Source of the DNA: Candidatus Aminicenantota bacterium | GTDB taxonomy: Bacteria; Acidobacteriota; Aminicenantia; Aminicenantales; Aminicenantaceae | Direction: 5' to 3' | Length of the DNA: 5,935 nt | NCBI GenBank assembly: GCA_013139435.1 | Contig: WTAW01000125.1 | Coordinates: 1 to 5,935, forward strand | Part shown: in pieces, positions 1 through 5,906 of the stretch | Layout: each line of letters opens with the position of its first letter | How positions within the stretch are numbered: the stretch's first letter is position 1 | Program-made: the position numbers and the translations under genes | Notes under the pieces: model-generated | The model's input: only the letters and a program-made list of their open reading frames with translations | The model's database searches: none | Told to the model about the DNA's origin: nothing

Positions 1-471
1 GCGCATGACTTCTAAGTTCTCTTTTGTCAACCTCCACTGACTGCCATGCCGTACTTTATACTCTTTCCCCAATTTTTGTTCTTCGCTGAAGCAATATTGT
101 TCCAATGTGGTGTGAAAATCTTTGCAGACTGCAACAGTAGCCTCATGTTTACCTATATGAAAGTACACATAAGCCAAAAGGATACGTGCATGCAAACTCT
201 CGGGGAAATGGGAAAGTTCATTTTTACAGACCCTCACAACATCTTCATATTTTCCTGTTCGGAAGTAGCAGAAGCCTAATCGAAGCCGGATTTCTGTTTT
301 TAAAGGATTTTCGATTAGCGCCTGTTCGAAGTAATAAATGGCCTGGTCATAATCCATAAGATCCATGCTTTTTTGGGCCTTCTTAAGAAAGTCCTCTTTC
401 GCTTGACTGGTAGAAGGAATCATCACAAAAAAAGCAATTAACATTGAAGCTATGATAGTTTTTTGTCTCAT
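1..471 (-). CDS. Exported TPR-repeat protein, 3' end beyond the left edge
   Basis: Reading the minus strand from the ATG at 471-469 gives 157 codons with no stop, so the C-terminus lies outside the window. Residues 1-24 form a signal peptide: positive MRQK start, hydrophobic core at 6-19, and an SQA|K cleavage site after residue 24. Three tetratricopeptide-like units of about 34 residues follow (roughly 27-60, 61-94, 95-128). The first has the typical A-x-x-x-M-D-x-x-D-Y-D-Q-A-I-x-x-F-E-Q-A-L-x-x-N-P pattern; the second contains L-G-x-C-Y-F-R-T-G-K-Y-E-D. TPR arrays mediate protein-protein contacts, so it is probably a secreted, periplasmic or lipid-independent envelope scaffold; the partner is unknown. 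The start is supported by AGGTAGGT (477-484) five bases upstream. It lies 118 bp downstream of the PAS-GGDEF gene on the same strand and may be partly cotranscribed with it. Presence and reading frame are firm; function is not. Confidence 0.85.
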   Translation of the reverse strand, partial: MRQKTIIASMLIAFFVMIPSTSQAKEDFLKKAQKSMDLMDYDQAIYYFEQALIENPLKTEIRLRLGFCYFRTGKYEDVVRVCKNELSHFPESLHARILLAYVYFHIGKHEATVAVCKDFHTTLEQYCFSEEQKLGKEYKVRHGSQWRLTKENLEVMR

Positions 472-589
472 AACAGACCTACCTGAACTATTATTTATCC
501 TTTTTTTGGGAAAAACAAGATTGTGACAAAAACATCTTTGTTGAGAGCTCTCGTTTCTAGAGTGAGGAGATTTTTCGATAAGACGCTAG
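472..589 (-). other. Intergenic gap with weak AT-rich hairpin
   Basis: This 118-bp gap separates the stop of the PAS-GGDEF gene from the start of the TPR gene. It contains a Shine-Dalgarno sequence for the TPR gene (477-484) and an imperfect inverted repeat at 514-542: on the plus strand, AACAAGAT, 12 bases, then ATCTTTGTT with one bulged T. Read on the minus strand the second arm runs into TTTTTCCC, so it could be a poor rho-independent terminator, but the stem has only two G-C pairs. A possible -10 for the TPR gene (AATAAT, 490-495, minus strand) would start transcription inside the Shine-Dalgarno sequence and is not convincing. No clear promoter is visible, so readthrough from the upstream gene remains plausible. 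Confidence 0.25.
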
Positions 590-1513
590 TTAGTCTTTGA
601 AAGTTGTGGAGACTTTATTCCGACCTGTCTTTTTGCTGTGGCGCATCAGGCCGTCGACGCGATCCATGATCGTTCTTGTGTTATCACGCAATCGTGCAAT
701 TGTAGCTCCTATAGAGACGGTTACGGATAGAAGTTTTGTTCCCACTTGGATATTCGATTGGGAGATCAGAAGACGAAGTTTGTTCGCCACAAGGTCTAGC
801 TTTGCTTCCTGGATGTTAAAGATTATGACTAGAAACTGTTCTCCAGCCCAGCGTCCGACAATATCATAAAAGCGGATGTTGTTGGCAAGGGTCCGAGAGA
901 CCATACGCAGTATTTTATCTCCGACAACTGTACCATGTGTTTCGTTTATTGCGGTGAAGTGATCGATGTCGATGAGAAGAATGCCAAGGGGAAGATGATG
1001 TTTGTTCATTTCGTCCAACCGGAGTATGACCTGAGCTTCCAAATAGGCTTTGTTGCCCAGTTCTGTTAGAGGGTCGAGGAGGCTCATTTTTCTGAGTTCT
1101 TGAGCCTTCTGGGGAATGAGGACCTTTGGGGAAGTATCGTAAAAAGTTTCGACGGCACCGATTATTTTTTGCTCTGAATCCATGATAGGCATAATGCGCA
1201 TAAAGACTGGCAAGCGATAGCCTTCTTTATGGTGCAGGTAAGCCTCGAAGCTGCGGATTTTTCCATCCCGCATGGTCTTTTCGACAGGACAATCATTTTT
1301 ACAGATCTGAAGGTCATCATGATTGGAGGGGATCAAGATGTCCTCGAAGCATTTTTGCCCTATGACCTCAGCTTTAGTGAAGCCACATATTTTGACGGCC
1401 CCTTGGTTCCAGAAGAAGATGTTACGTTGGCTATTTATTAAAGCGACACCATCGTTCAGAAATTCGATGATATTTTTAAATAAATCACTGTTGATCGGTT
1501 TGATTAAGTCCAT
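590..1513 (-). CDS. PAS-GGDEF protein (diguanylate cyclase family, degenerate AGEQF signature)
   Basis: A 307-residue soluble protein without signal peptide or membrane segment. Residues about 8-128 are a PAS sensor domain (DGV-x-L-I-N-S, W-N-x-G-A, G-F-T-x-x-E-V-I-G, then H-H-K-E-G-Y-R-L-P-V). It carries Cys55, Cys71 and Cys75, the last two in a C-x3-CP pattern. A short helix (132-143) links to a GGDEF domain (S-L-L-D-P-L-T at 144-150). D182, N190 and D199 keep the positions that in PleD bind metal and guanine. The signature is AGEQF (223-227) instead of GG(D/E)EF, T187 replaces the usual Lys, and T195 replaces the usual His of GH. The RxxD inhibitory site (R214-D217) and K-x-x-G-R-N (295-299 region) are intact. 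Family role: making c-di-GMP from two GTP. With these changes it may be active, weak, or a c-di-GMP receptor. The frame opens at 1600, but that start and the Met at 1561 lie in or at the promoter; TAAGGAG at 1518-1524 selects 1513. Confidence 0.92.
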   Translation of the reverse strand: MDLIKPINSDLFKNIIEFLNDGVALINSQRNIFFWNQGAVKICGFTKAEVIGQKCFEDILIPSNHDDLQICKNDCPVEKTMRDGKIRSFEAYLHHKEGYRLPVFMRIMPIMDSEQKIIGAVETFYDTSPKVLIPQKAQELRKMSLLDPLTELGNKAYLEAQVILRLDEMNKHHLPLGILLIDIDHFTAINETHGTVVGDKILRMVSRTLANNIRFYDIVGRWAGEQFLVIIFNIQEAKLDLVANKLRLLISQSNIQVGTKLLSVTVSIGATIARLRDNTRTIMDRVDGLMRHSKKTGRNKVSTTFKD

Positions 1514-1517
1514 GCAG

Positions 1518-1524
1518 CTCCTTA
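1518..1524 (-). promoter_or_regulatory. Shine-Dalgarno sequence fixing the PAS-GGDEF start
   Basis: On the minus strand TAAGGAG is followed by CTGC and then ATG at 1513. It is a near-consensus site with short 4-base spacing. Neither of the two upstream in-frame Met codons (1600 and 1561) can be used if transcription begins near 1559, as the promoter predicts. Confidence 0.8.
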
Positions 1525-1565
1525 CCAAACAAGTGCTCTGGCAATAATATATCCGCCCCATATGA

Positions 1566-1594
1566 TTTATAACAGAGAAAAAAATGAAAGTCAA
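1566..1594 (-). promoter_or_regulatory. Sigma70-type promoter of the PAS-GGDEF gene
   Basis: Minus strand: -35 TTGACT (1594-1589), 17-bp spacer, -10 TATAAA (1571-1566). The spacer ends in TGT, giving an extended TGn motif just before the -10. Five of six bases match consensus in each hexamer. The expected start site is near 1559, leaving a leader of about 46 bases before the ATG at 1513. Confidence 0.75.
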
Positions 1595-1620
1595 AAGCAA
1601 TTTTTTGAAGAAACTAGGTC

Positions 1621-1639
1621 ATATAACCCCCAGTTATAT
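1621..1639. promoter_or_regulatory. Inverted repeat, candidate operator OL
   Basis: A perfect dyad with 7-bp arms, ATATAAC and GTTATAT, separated by CCCCA. It sits between the two divergent promoters: upstream of the -35 (1653) of the XRE-ImmA gene and upstream of the -35 (1594) of the PAS-GGDEF gene. Its size and symmetry fit a dimeric XRE-family repressor, and an XRE gene begins 71 bp away. That this protein is the binder is inference. Confidence 0.6.
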
Positions 1640-1652
1640 TTTTCAACCCATG

Positions 1653-1681
1653 TTGACTTTCTCATAACTACCAGCTATAAA
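1653..1681 (+). promoter_or_regulatory. Sigma70-type promoter of the XRE-ImmA gene
   Basis: -35 TTGACT (1653-1658), 17-bp spacer, -10 TATAAA (1676-1681). The hexamers and the spacing are identical to those of the divergent promoter on the other strand. The expected start site is near 1688, giving a leader of about 22 bases. It contains a GGGGTGA ribosome binding site (1699-1705) four bases before the ATG at 1710. Confidence 0.75.
1662..1680. promoter_or_regulatory. Imperfect inverted repeat, candidate operator OR over the -10
   Basis: ATAAC-TACCA-GCTAT (1664-1678) pairs at four of five arm positions. It matches the upstream dyad at 13 of 16 positions (1623-1638 against 1664-1679), exactly 41 bp away, close to four helical turns. 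It overlaps the spacer and the -10 of the XRE-ImmA promoter, the position expected of an autorepression site. Confidence 0.5.
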
Positions 1682-1709
1682 AAGAGTACTCTGTGGATGG
1701 GGTGAACAT

Positions 1710-2738
1710 ATGCCGGGAATTTTAGGAATAAAACTCAGGATTGAGAGAGAGAATCTTGGGCTCACCCAAGAAAATCTGGCCAAGGCTGTGGGATTGTCCA
1801 GCGAGTTTATTTCCCAGCTGGAATTAGGCAAGAGAATGCCAAGTCTCGGCTCTCTGAAGAGCATTGCCGAGTTTCTTAGAAAGGATGTCTCTTATTTTAT
1901 ACGAGAGAGAGAGACGGCCTTCGAAATACTCGTTGGCCAGAAGACTATCGATACTCGAGCCAAATCACAGCTTAAAAAATTTAAAAAATATTGTGATGAT
2001 TATCTCAAATTGGAGGAAGCTGTGGGACGAAGGCTGGAACTGGCACCTGCATATTCTCACATCAGTCCGGATAGACTCGCAATCGAGGAACGGAGGAGAC
2101 TCGGGTTGGGCGATTCTCCGATCAGGAATATCTTTTTACTTGTGGAGCTGAATGGATTGCGTGTTTATCGACAGGCCCTATCCGAAGAGTGCAAGATATC
2201 TGGGATATTTATCTATTTTGAGATTAAAGAGGCAGCCTTTGCTCTAATAAACAGGAACCTCTCAGTGGGTGAACAGGTCTTTGTGGCGGCTCACGAGTAT
2301 TATCACTATCTTAAAGATCGATATACGGATCCTATTATTGACAATCCTGATGTTTTTATGGAGGAATATGTGTCTCTTTACCACCCTCGAGAGAAATTCG
2401 CCCAGATTTTTGCTCGACGTTTTTTAATGCCTCCCACTAAAATCAAGGCTATTATCGAAAAAGACTTGAGGTCGAATCGATTGGATTTTGAGGATGTCGT
2501 TTATCTCAAACGATATTTTGGAGTGAGCACCCTTGCCATGATCCAGGCCCTCAGGGAACTTGAGTATATTGATTACGCGCAGTATAAGGAATTCCAAAGT
2601 CTCGATGATGTAGCTTACGAAAAAACTCTTTTTGGAAAGTCCACCGGCGTGGAGTCAGTCCCAAAGGGGAAAATCCTCCCTTCAGACAGATTCAAGAGCC
2701 TCGCCGTTCTCGTATCCACTGCGCAGAAAAAGGTGTAA
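1710..2738 (+). CDS. XRE DNA-binding / ImmA-IrrE metallopeptidase fusion regulator
   Basis: A 342-residue cytoplasmic protein. Residues about 5-64 are an XRE/Cro-CI helix-turn-helix (G-L-T-Q-E-N-L-A at 17-24, then S-S-E-F-I-S-Q-L-E-L-G-K-R at 30-42). A helical linker (about 65-120) leads to a COG2856/DUF955 ImmA-IrrE domain. This shows I-F-L-L-V-E-L-N-G-L-R-V, S-G-I-F-I, the zinc motif HEYYH (195-199) with E196 as likely catalytic residue, and E228 in E-K-F-A-Q-I-F-A-R-R-F-L-M-P as probable third ligand. A small helical region (260-296) and a polar tail with no recognised motif end the protein. Known relatives: separate ImmA or IrrE peptidases cleave partner XRE repressors (ImmR, DdrO), and fused forms include metabolic regulators such as the ScfR group. 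Here repressor and peptidase share one chain, so self-cleavage or ligand-controlled DNA binding are both possible. Two dyads upstream suggest autoregulation. No toxin or integrative-element gene adjoins it. Confidence 0.93.
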   Translation: MPGILGIKLRIERENLGLTQENLAKAVGLSSEFISQLELGKRMPSLGSLKSIAEFLRKDVSYFIRERETAFEILVGQKTIDTRAKSQLKKFKKYCDDYLKLEEAVGRRLELAPAYSHISPDRLAIEERRRLGLGDSPIRNIFLLVELNGLRVYRQALSEECKISGIFIYFEIKEAAFALINRNLSVGEQVFVAAHEYYHYLKDRYTDPIIDNPDVFMEEYVSLYHPREKFAQIFARRFLMPPTKIKAIIEKDLRSNRLDFEDVVYLKRYFGVSTLAMIQALRELEYIDYAQYKEFQSLDDVAYEKTLFGKSTGVESVPKGKILPSDRFKSLAVLVSTAQKKV

Positions 2739-2804
2739 GGCATCAATCAGCCCAATCCACCCGAGTTAAGATCGAAAACTTCGTTATAGCGCTTGTTTCC
2801 GCTC

Positions 2805-2833
2805 TTATCACATTCCCATAAATGTGCTATATT
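2805..2833 (+). promoter_or_regulatory. Extended -10 promoter of the kinase-regulator operon
   Basis: -35 TTATCA (2805-2810, four of six), 17-bp spacer, -10 TATATT (2828-2833, five of six) preceded by TGC, an extended TGn element. The expected start site is near 2840. This places the GTG at 2824 inside the promoter and supports translation from the ATG at 2860. No hairpin terminator is visible between the XRE-ImmA stop (2738) and this promoter, so some readthrough is possible. Confidence 0.6.
2806..2829. promoter_or_regulatory. Inverted repeat filling the promoter spacer, candidate operator
   Basis: CACATT (2809-2814) and AATGTG (2821-2826) are perfect complements around CCCATA. After one mismatch, TA (2806-2807) pairs with TA (2828-2829), making 9-base arms with eight matches. 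The dyad occupies the space between the -35 and -10 and touches both, so a bound dimer would block RNA polymerase. It differs in sequence from the dyads upstream of the XRE-ImmA gene, so a different regulator may bind here. Confidence 0.5.
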
Positions 2834-2843
2834 CTTTGAGGAC

Positions 2844-2850
2844 AAGGGGA
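2844..2850 (+). promoter_or_regulatory. Ribosome binding site fixing the kinase start
   Basis: AAGGGGA lies nine bases before the ATG at 2860. The nearer ATG at 2852 meets TGA after two codons, and the GTG at 2824 has no purine-rich site upstream and lies in the -10 region. Confidence 0.7.
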
Positions 2851-2859
2851 AATGCAACA

Positions 2860-5226
2860 ATGAAAAGTGGGCGGACCTTCGGCTATCTGATCCTGGGCTT
2901 TTTTGTCATAGCGATAAGCGTCTATGGCTTTAATCGGTTGCGTCAGAGACCGTGGATTCCTAAGAATATGCCCTTATCGTCCATCAAACAGTTGAGCCAC
3001 AATGAAATCATGTCTGATAAGGATGTAGAATTTATCCTAAGTCAGAGATCGATCGGAGATAAAGCTCAGGTCCTCTATGAGACAGATGGAGCCGTTCGAC
3101 AACGCGAAGTCCAGCTTGTTGCCTTTTATTCCCAAGCGCCATTTCTTATCATTTACCTCATCATAGGTTTGACCTGTTTCACGATCGGAATTGCGGTCAT
3201 CATTCTCCGTCCGGATGATCTCATGGCGCAGATTTTCTTTCTTACTGTCGTGGCCTTCTCATCAACGACCATCATTAACCAAGGGTTTTCTTTTCTTAGG
3301 GAGGGGTGGATCTCCTATTTTCCCGGAGTACTGTATTTCCTCCTGATCCCTATGGCCCCTGCCTTACTTTTGCATTTCATACTCATATTAACAAAAAGAG
3401 ATATGAAGTGGAGTTTGATTTTTATCTACGTGCCGGCTTTTCTTTTTGCTAGTGCCCTTATTTTTCTATTTCTGTACTCCGTTCTTCATTCTTCCATCGC
3501 TCACTTCAGGTTTTATCAAACGGTATACTATCTGTTTCGTTTTTACCTTGTTCTCTACGTTATAATCTCTGTCTTTATGCTTGTTTCTGGCTTTAGAAAA
3601 GCTTCTATGACAGAGGAACGGGCTCAGATCAAATGGATTTTATTTGGGATTTTTGTCGGTGTTGGCCCATTTATCCTTTTGTACCAATTACCTCAACTGT
3701 TCAGGAGTGCCCCTCTGATTTCAGATGAGTTCTCGAATGTCTTTTTTATCTTTCTCCCCCTGGCTTTTGCCTTTGCGATCATCCGATTCAGGTTGATGGA
3801 TATAGAACTCATCATTAACAGAAGTCTGGTTTATTCTATTTTAACGATTTTCACAGTGAGTGTTTATCTGTTTTCCGTCCGTTTTCTGCATGAATTAGTC
3901 TCTCGGCTGGTGAATATCCAAGAAGCCGTAGTGGCGGCTTTTGCCGCTCTCGCTGCAGCCGCAGTCTTCCATCCAGCACGGAGAAAGATCCAGCATTTTG
4001 TGGACAAATCTTTTTTCCGTGTCAGTTATGACTACCGAGAGAGTATCCGGAGTTTTAATGACAAAGCTCACCAGATGGCTGACAAGGATCATCTGGTGGA
4101 GTACTTTGCGGCAAAGATGGATCAGACATTGCCTCTTGAATCCTTGGGTATCCTCGTATATTCGGCGCAGGGGAGTAAAAAGACTGCCATTGTAATGAAA
4201 GATGGCGGGAAAAAACTCGAACAGCTGTCCACCGAAGTTTTTGACCGGATTCAAATATCGGCTAAAAGAAGGGCTGTGCGCATGGAAGAAGGGATAGACT
4301 TTTCTAACGAATTGATATTAGCAGACGCTGATTTAGAAGTTGTCATATCTCTGCCCTTTAAATTCATGACATTGAAGGGTTTTATGTTATTGGGAAGAAA
4401 GAGATCCGGAGAAAGATATTCGCTTGACGACCTGGATTTGCTCCTTAGTCTGGCCGACGGATTGGCCCTGAATCTGGAACGAATTACACTCCAGGAGGAA
4501 GTTTATCTTGAACGGGCAGAGAAACAAAAATTAGACGAGCTCAGCCGCATGAAGACTGAATTTATTGCGACGGTCTCACACGAGTTGAGGACACCCATGA
4601 GTTCCATTCATGGTCTTTCGGAAATGTTGCAGGATGGAAGAATTAAAGATAAGGCCAAAAAGGAAGAGCTTTTGGGTGTTATGGCAGATGAGTGCTCCAG
4701 GCTCACTCGGTTTGTGCACAACATCTTGGATATAGGGAAGATCGAACAGAATGTGAAAACATACAGCTTTTCAAAAGAAGAGATTCAGCCTTTGGTAGAG
4801 GAAGTCATTGCACTGTTCCATGGAAAGCTCATAAAGGAAGGGATCGTGCTCCATAAAGGCCTCCCCGAAAAGGCCATCACATTAAAGATTGACAGAGATG
4901 CCATCAAGCAGGCTTTGACTAATCTTTTAGACAATGCTATAAAGTATTCGACTGACGAAAGGGAGATAAGCGTTCGGCTTATTGGAAACAAAGACGAAAT
5001 TGAGATCCAAATCCAGGATAAGGGAATTGGGATCTCCGCGGAAGATCAGAAAAAGATCTTTGATGATTTTTTCCGTTCACCCGAAGCTATCCGGAAAAGT
5101 CCAATGGGTGTGGGCTTGGGATTGAGAGTCGTCAAATATGTCATGGAGGCCCATAGGGGAGAGGTTAGGATCAGGAGCCAACTCGGGAAAGGCAGCACAG
5201 TGAGTCTCGTATTTCCAAAGCTATGA
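2860..5226 (+). CDS. Multi-pass membrane sensor histidine kinase, ComP/PrsK-like layout
   Basis: A 788-residue inner-membrane kinase. One membrane helix (about 7-24) precedes an extracytoplasmic stretch (25-93). The end of that stretch (D-V-E-F-I-L-S-Q-R-S-I-G-D-K-A-Q-V-L-Y) resembles the last part of a PDZ domain, as in ComP-type sensors. About eight or nine more helices follow (94-116, 121-142, 153-177, 185-208, 226-244, 256-276, 291-308, 322-340, 354-370). A junction H-P-A-R-R-K-I-Q-H-F-V-D-K-x-F-F-R (371-387) leads to a GAF-like domain (about 400-545) and a short coiled coil. The HisKA domain has SHELRTP with His574 as phospho-acceptor. The ATPase domain shows the N box (L-L-D-N-A, N692), G1 DKGIGI (720-725), the F box (733-739) and G2 GVGLGL (750-755), all intact. 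It should autophosphorylate and pass phosphate to the regulator encoded next; the genes overlap by four bases. The ligand is unknown. Confidence 0.93.
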   Translation: MKSGRTFGYLILGFFVIAISVYGFNRLRQRPWIPKNMPLSSIKQLSHNEIMSDKDVEFILSQRSIGDKAQVLYETDGAVRQREVQLVAFYSQAPFLIIYLIIGLTCFTIGIAVIILRPDDLMAQIFFLTVVAFSSTTIINQGFSFLREGWISYFPGVLYFLLIPMAPALLLHFILILTKRDMKWSLIFIYVPAFLFASALIFLFLYSVLHSSIAHFRFYQTVYYLFRFYLVLYVIISVFMLVSGFRKASMTEERAQIKWILFGIFVGVGPFILLYQLPQLFRSAPLISDEFSNVFFIFLPLAFAFAIIRFRLMDIELIINRSLVYSILTIFTVSVYLFSVRFLHELVSRLVNIQEAVVAAFAALAAAAVFHPARRKIQHFVDKSFFRVSYDYRESIRSFNDKAHQMADKDHLVEYFAAKMDQTLPLESLGILVYSAQGSKKTAIVMKDGGKKLEQLSTEVFDRIQISAKRRAVRMEEGIDFSNELILADADLEVVISLPFKFMTLKGFMLLGRKRSGERYSLDDLDLLLSLADGLALNLERITLQEEVYLERAEKQKLDELSRMKTEFIATVSHELRTPMSSIHGLSEMLQDGRIKDKAKKEELLGVMADECSRLTRFVHNILDIGKIEQNVKTYSFSKEEIQPLVEEVIALFHGKLIKEGIVLHKGLPEKAITLKIDRDAIKQALTNLLDNAIKYSTDEREISVRLIGNKDEIEIQIQDKGIGISAEDQKKIFDDFFRSPEAIRKSPMGVGLGLRVVKYVMEAHRGEVRIRSQLGKGSTVSLVFPKL

Positions 5227-5906
5227 AGAAAATACTGATCGTCGAAGATGACAAAACTTTAAGGGAAACCTTAATTGCGGCGCTTGAGTTAGAGAATTTT
5301 GAGGTCCTTGGCATCGCGGATGGGGAAGAGGGGTACAGAATGGGGAGCGAAGAAAGGGTCGACCTCATTGTTCTGGACTATGTTCTTCCATCCATGAATG
5401 GCTTTGAGATCTGCAAAAGGCTCAGACAAGAGGGAAATTCCACTCCTATTATATTCCTTACGGGTGAGAAAAAGGATGAACTTGACAGAATATTAGGGCT
5501 AGAGATAGGGGCGGATGATTATCTCCTCAAACCTTTCGGGACAAGAGAACTCATTGCTCGCATCAACGCCGTTCTTCGCAGGGTTTCGCCTGAGAGTCCA
5601 GAGATCGAAGAATTGTCCTTTGGGGATGTATCCATTAATTTTAAAAAACAGGTCGCCATAAAAGGAAAAAAAGAAATTCCTCTTACAGCGAAAGAGATCG
5701 GCCTTCTCAAACTCTTGTCAGAACATGAAGGGGAGGTCGTGAGTCGGGATAAAATTCTCAACGAGGTCTGGGGTTACGATAACTATCCCACAACACGAAC
5801 AATAGACACGTTCATACATAACTTACGAAAAAAAGTTGAGGATGATCCTTCCCATCCCGTTCATCTCATCACTGTGCCTTGGTCGGGTTACAAATTCATC
5901 AAATGA
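5223..5906 (+). CDS. OmpR/PhoB-family response regulator
   Basis: A 227-residue full-length cytoplasmic regulator. The receiver domain (1-118) has the acidic pair D9-D10, phospho-acceptor D52 (V-D-L-I-V-L-D-Y), switch residues T80 and Y100, and K103 in L-L-K-P-F. The winged-helix DNA-binding domain (about 128-226) has L-T-A-K-E-I-G-L-L-K-L-L, the recognition-helix segment R-T-I-D-T-F-I-H-N-L-R-K-K-V, and the wing ending S-G-Y-K-F-I. The wing reads P-W-S-G-Y where most relatives have R-G-x-G-Y, so a usual arginine is replaced. The ATG lies within the kinase stop region (ATGA, 5223-5226), without its own Shine-Dalgarno sequence, which points to translational coupling and a cognate pair. Target genes cannot be read from the sequence. 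Relatives bind direct repeats, so the dyad in the operon promoter is not an obvious site for this protein. Confidence 0.95.
   Translation: MKKILIVEDDKTLRETLIAALELENFEVLGIADGEEGYRMGSEERVDLIVLDYVLPSMNGFEICKRLRQEGNSTPIIFLTGEKKDELDRILGLEIGADDYLLKPFGTRELIARINAVLRRVSPESPEIEELSFGDVSINFKKQVAIKGKKEIPLTAKEIGLLKLLSEHEGEVVSRDKILNEVWGYDNYPTTRTIDTFIHNLRKKVEDDPSHPVHLITVPWSGYKFIK

Noticed and set aside
46..279. Plus-strand open frame of 77 codons
   Set aside because: Antisense to the TPR gene, which has a signal peptide and clear repeats in the other strand; the 77-residue product shows no family features.
543..552. Perfect palindrome GAGAGCTCTC
   Set aside because: Short, without loop or T-run, and not repeated at any other promoter in the window; chance is sufficient.
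1514..1600. N-terminal extension of the PAS-GGDEF protein starting at 1600
   Set aside because: The extra 29 codons cover the promoter (-35 at 1589-1594, -10 at 1566-1571) and the leader, and a strong TAAGGAG precedes the ATG at 1513.
2824..2859. GTG start of the kinase at 2824
   Set aside because: It overlaps the -10 region and dyad and has no ribosome binding site; AAGGGGA precedes the ATG at 2860 at normal spacing.
1710..2860. Toxin-antitoxin or integrative-element module around the XRE-ImmA gene
   Set aside because: No toxin-sized frame, integrase, excisionase or attachment repeat is adjacent; the neighbours are signalling genes with their own promoters.
3895..4254. Minus-strand open frame of 119 codons
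   Set aside because: Lies wholly antisense to the kinase junction and GAF-like region, where the sense frame has recognisable motifs.
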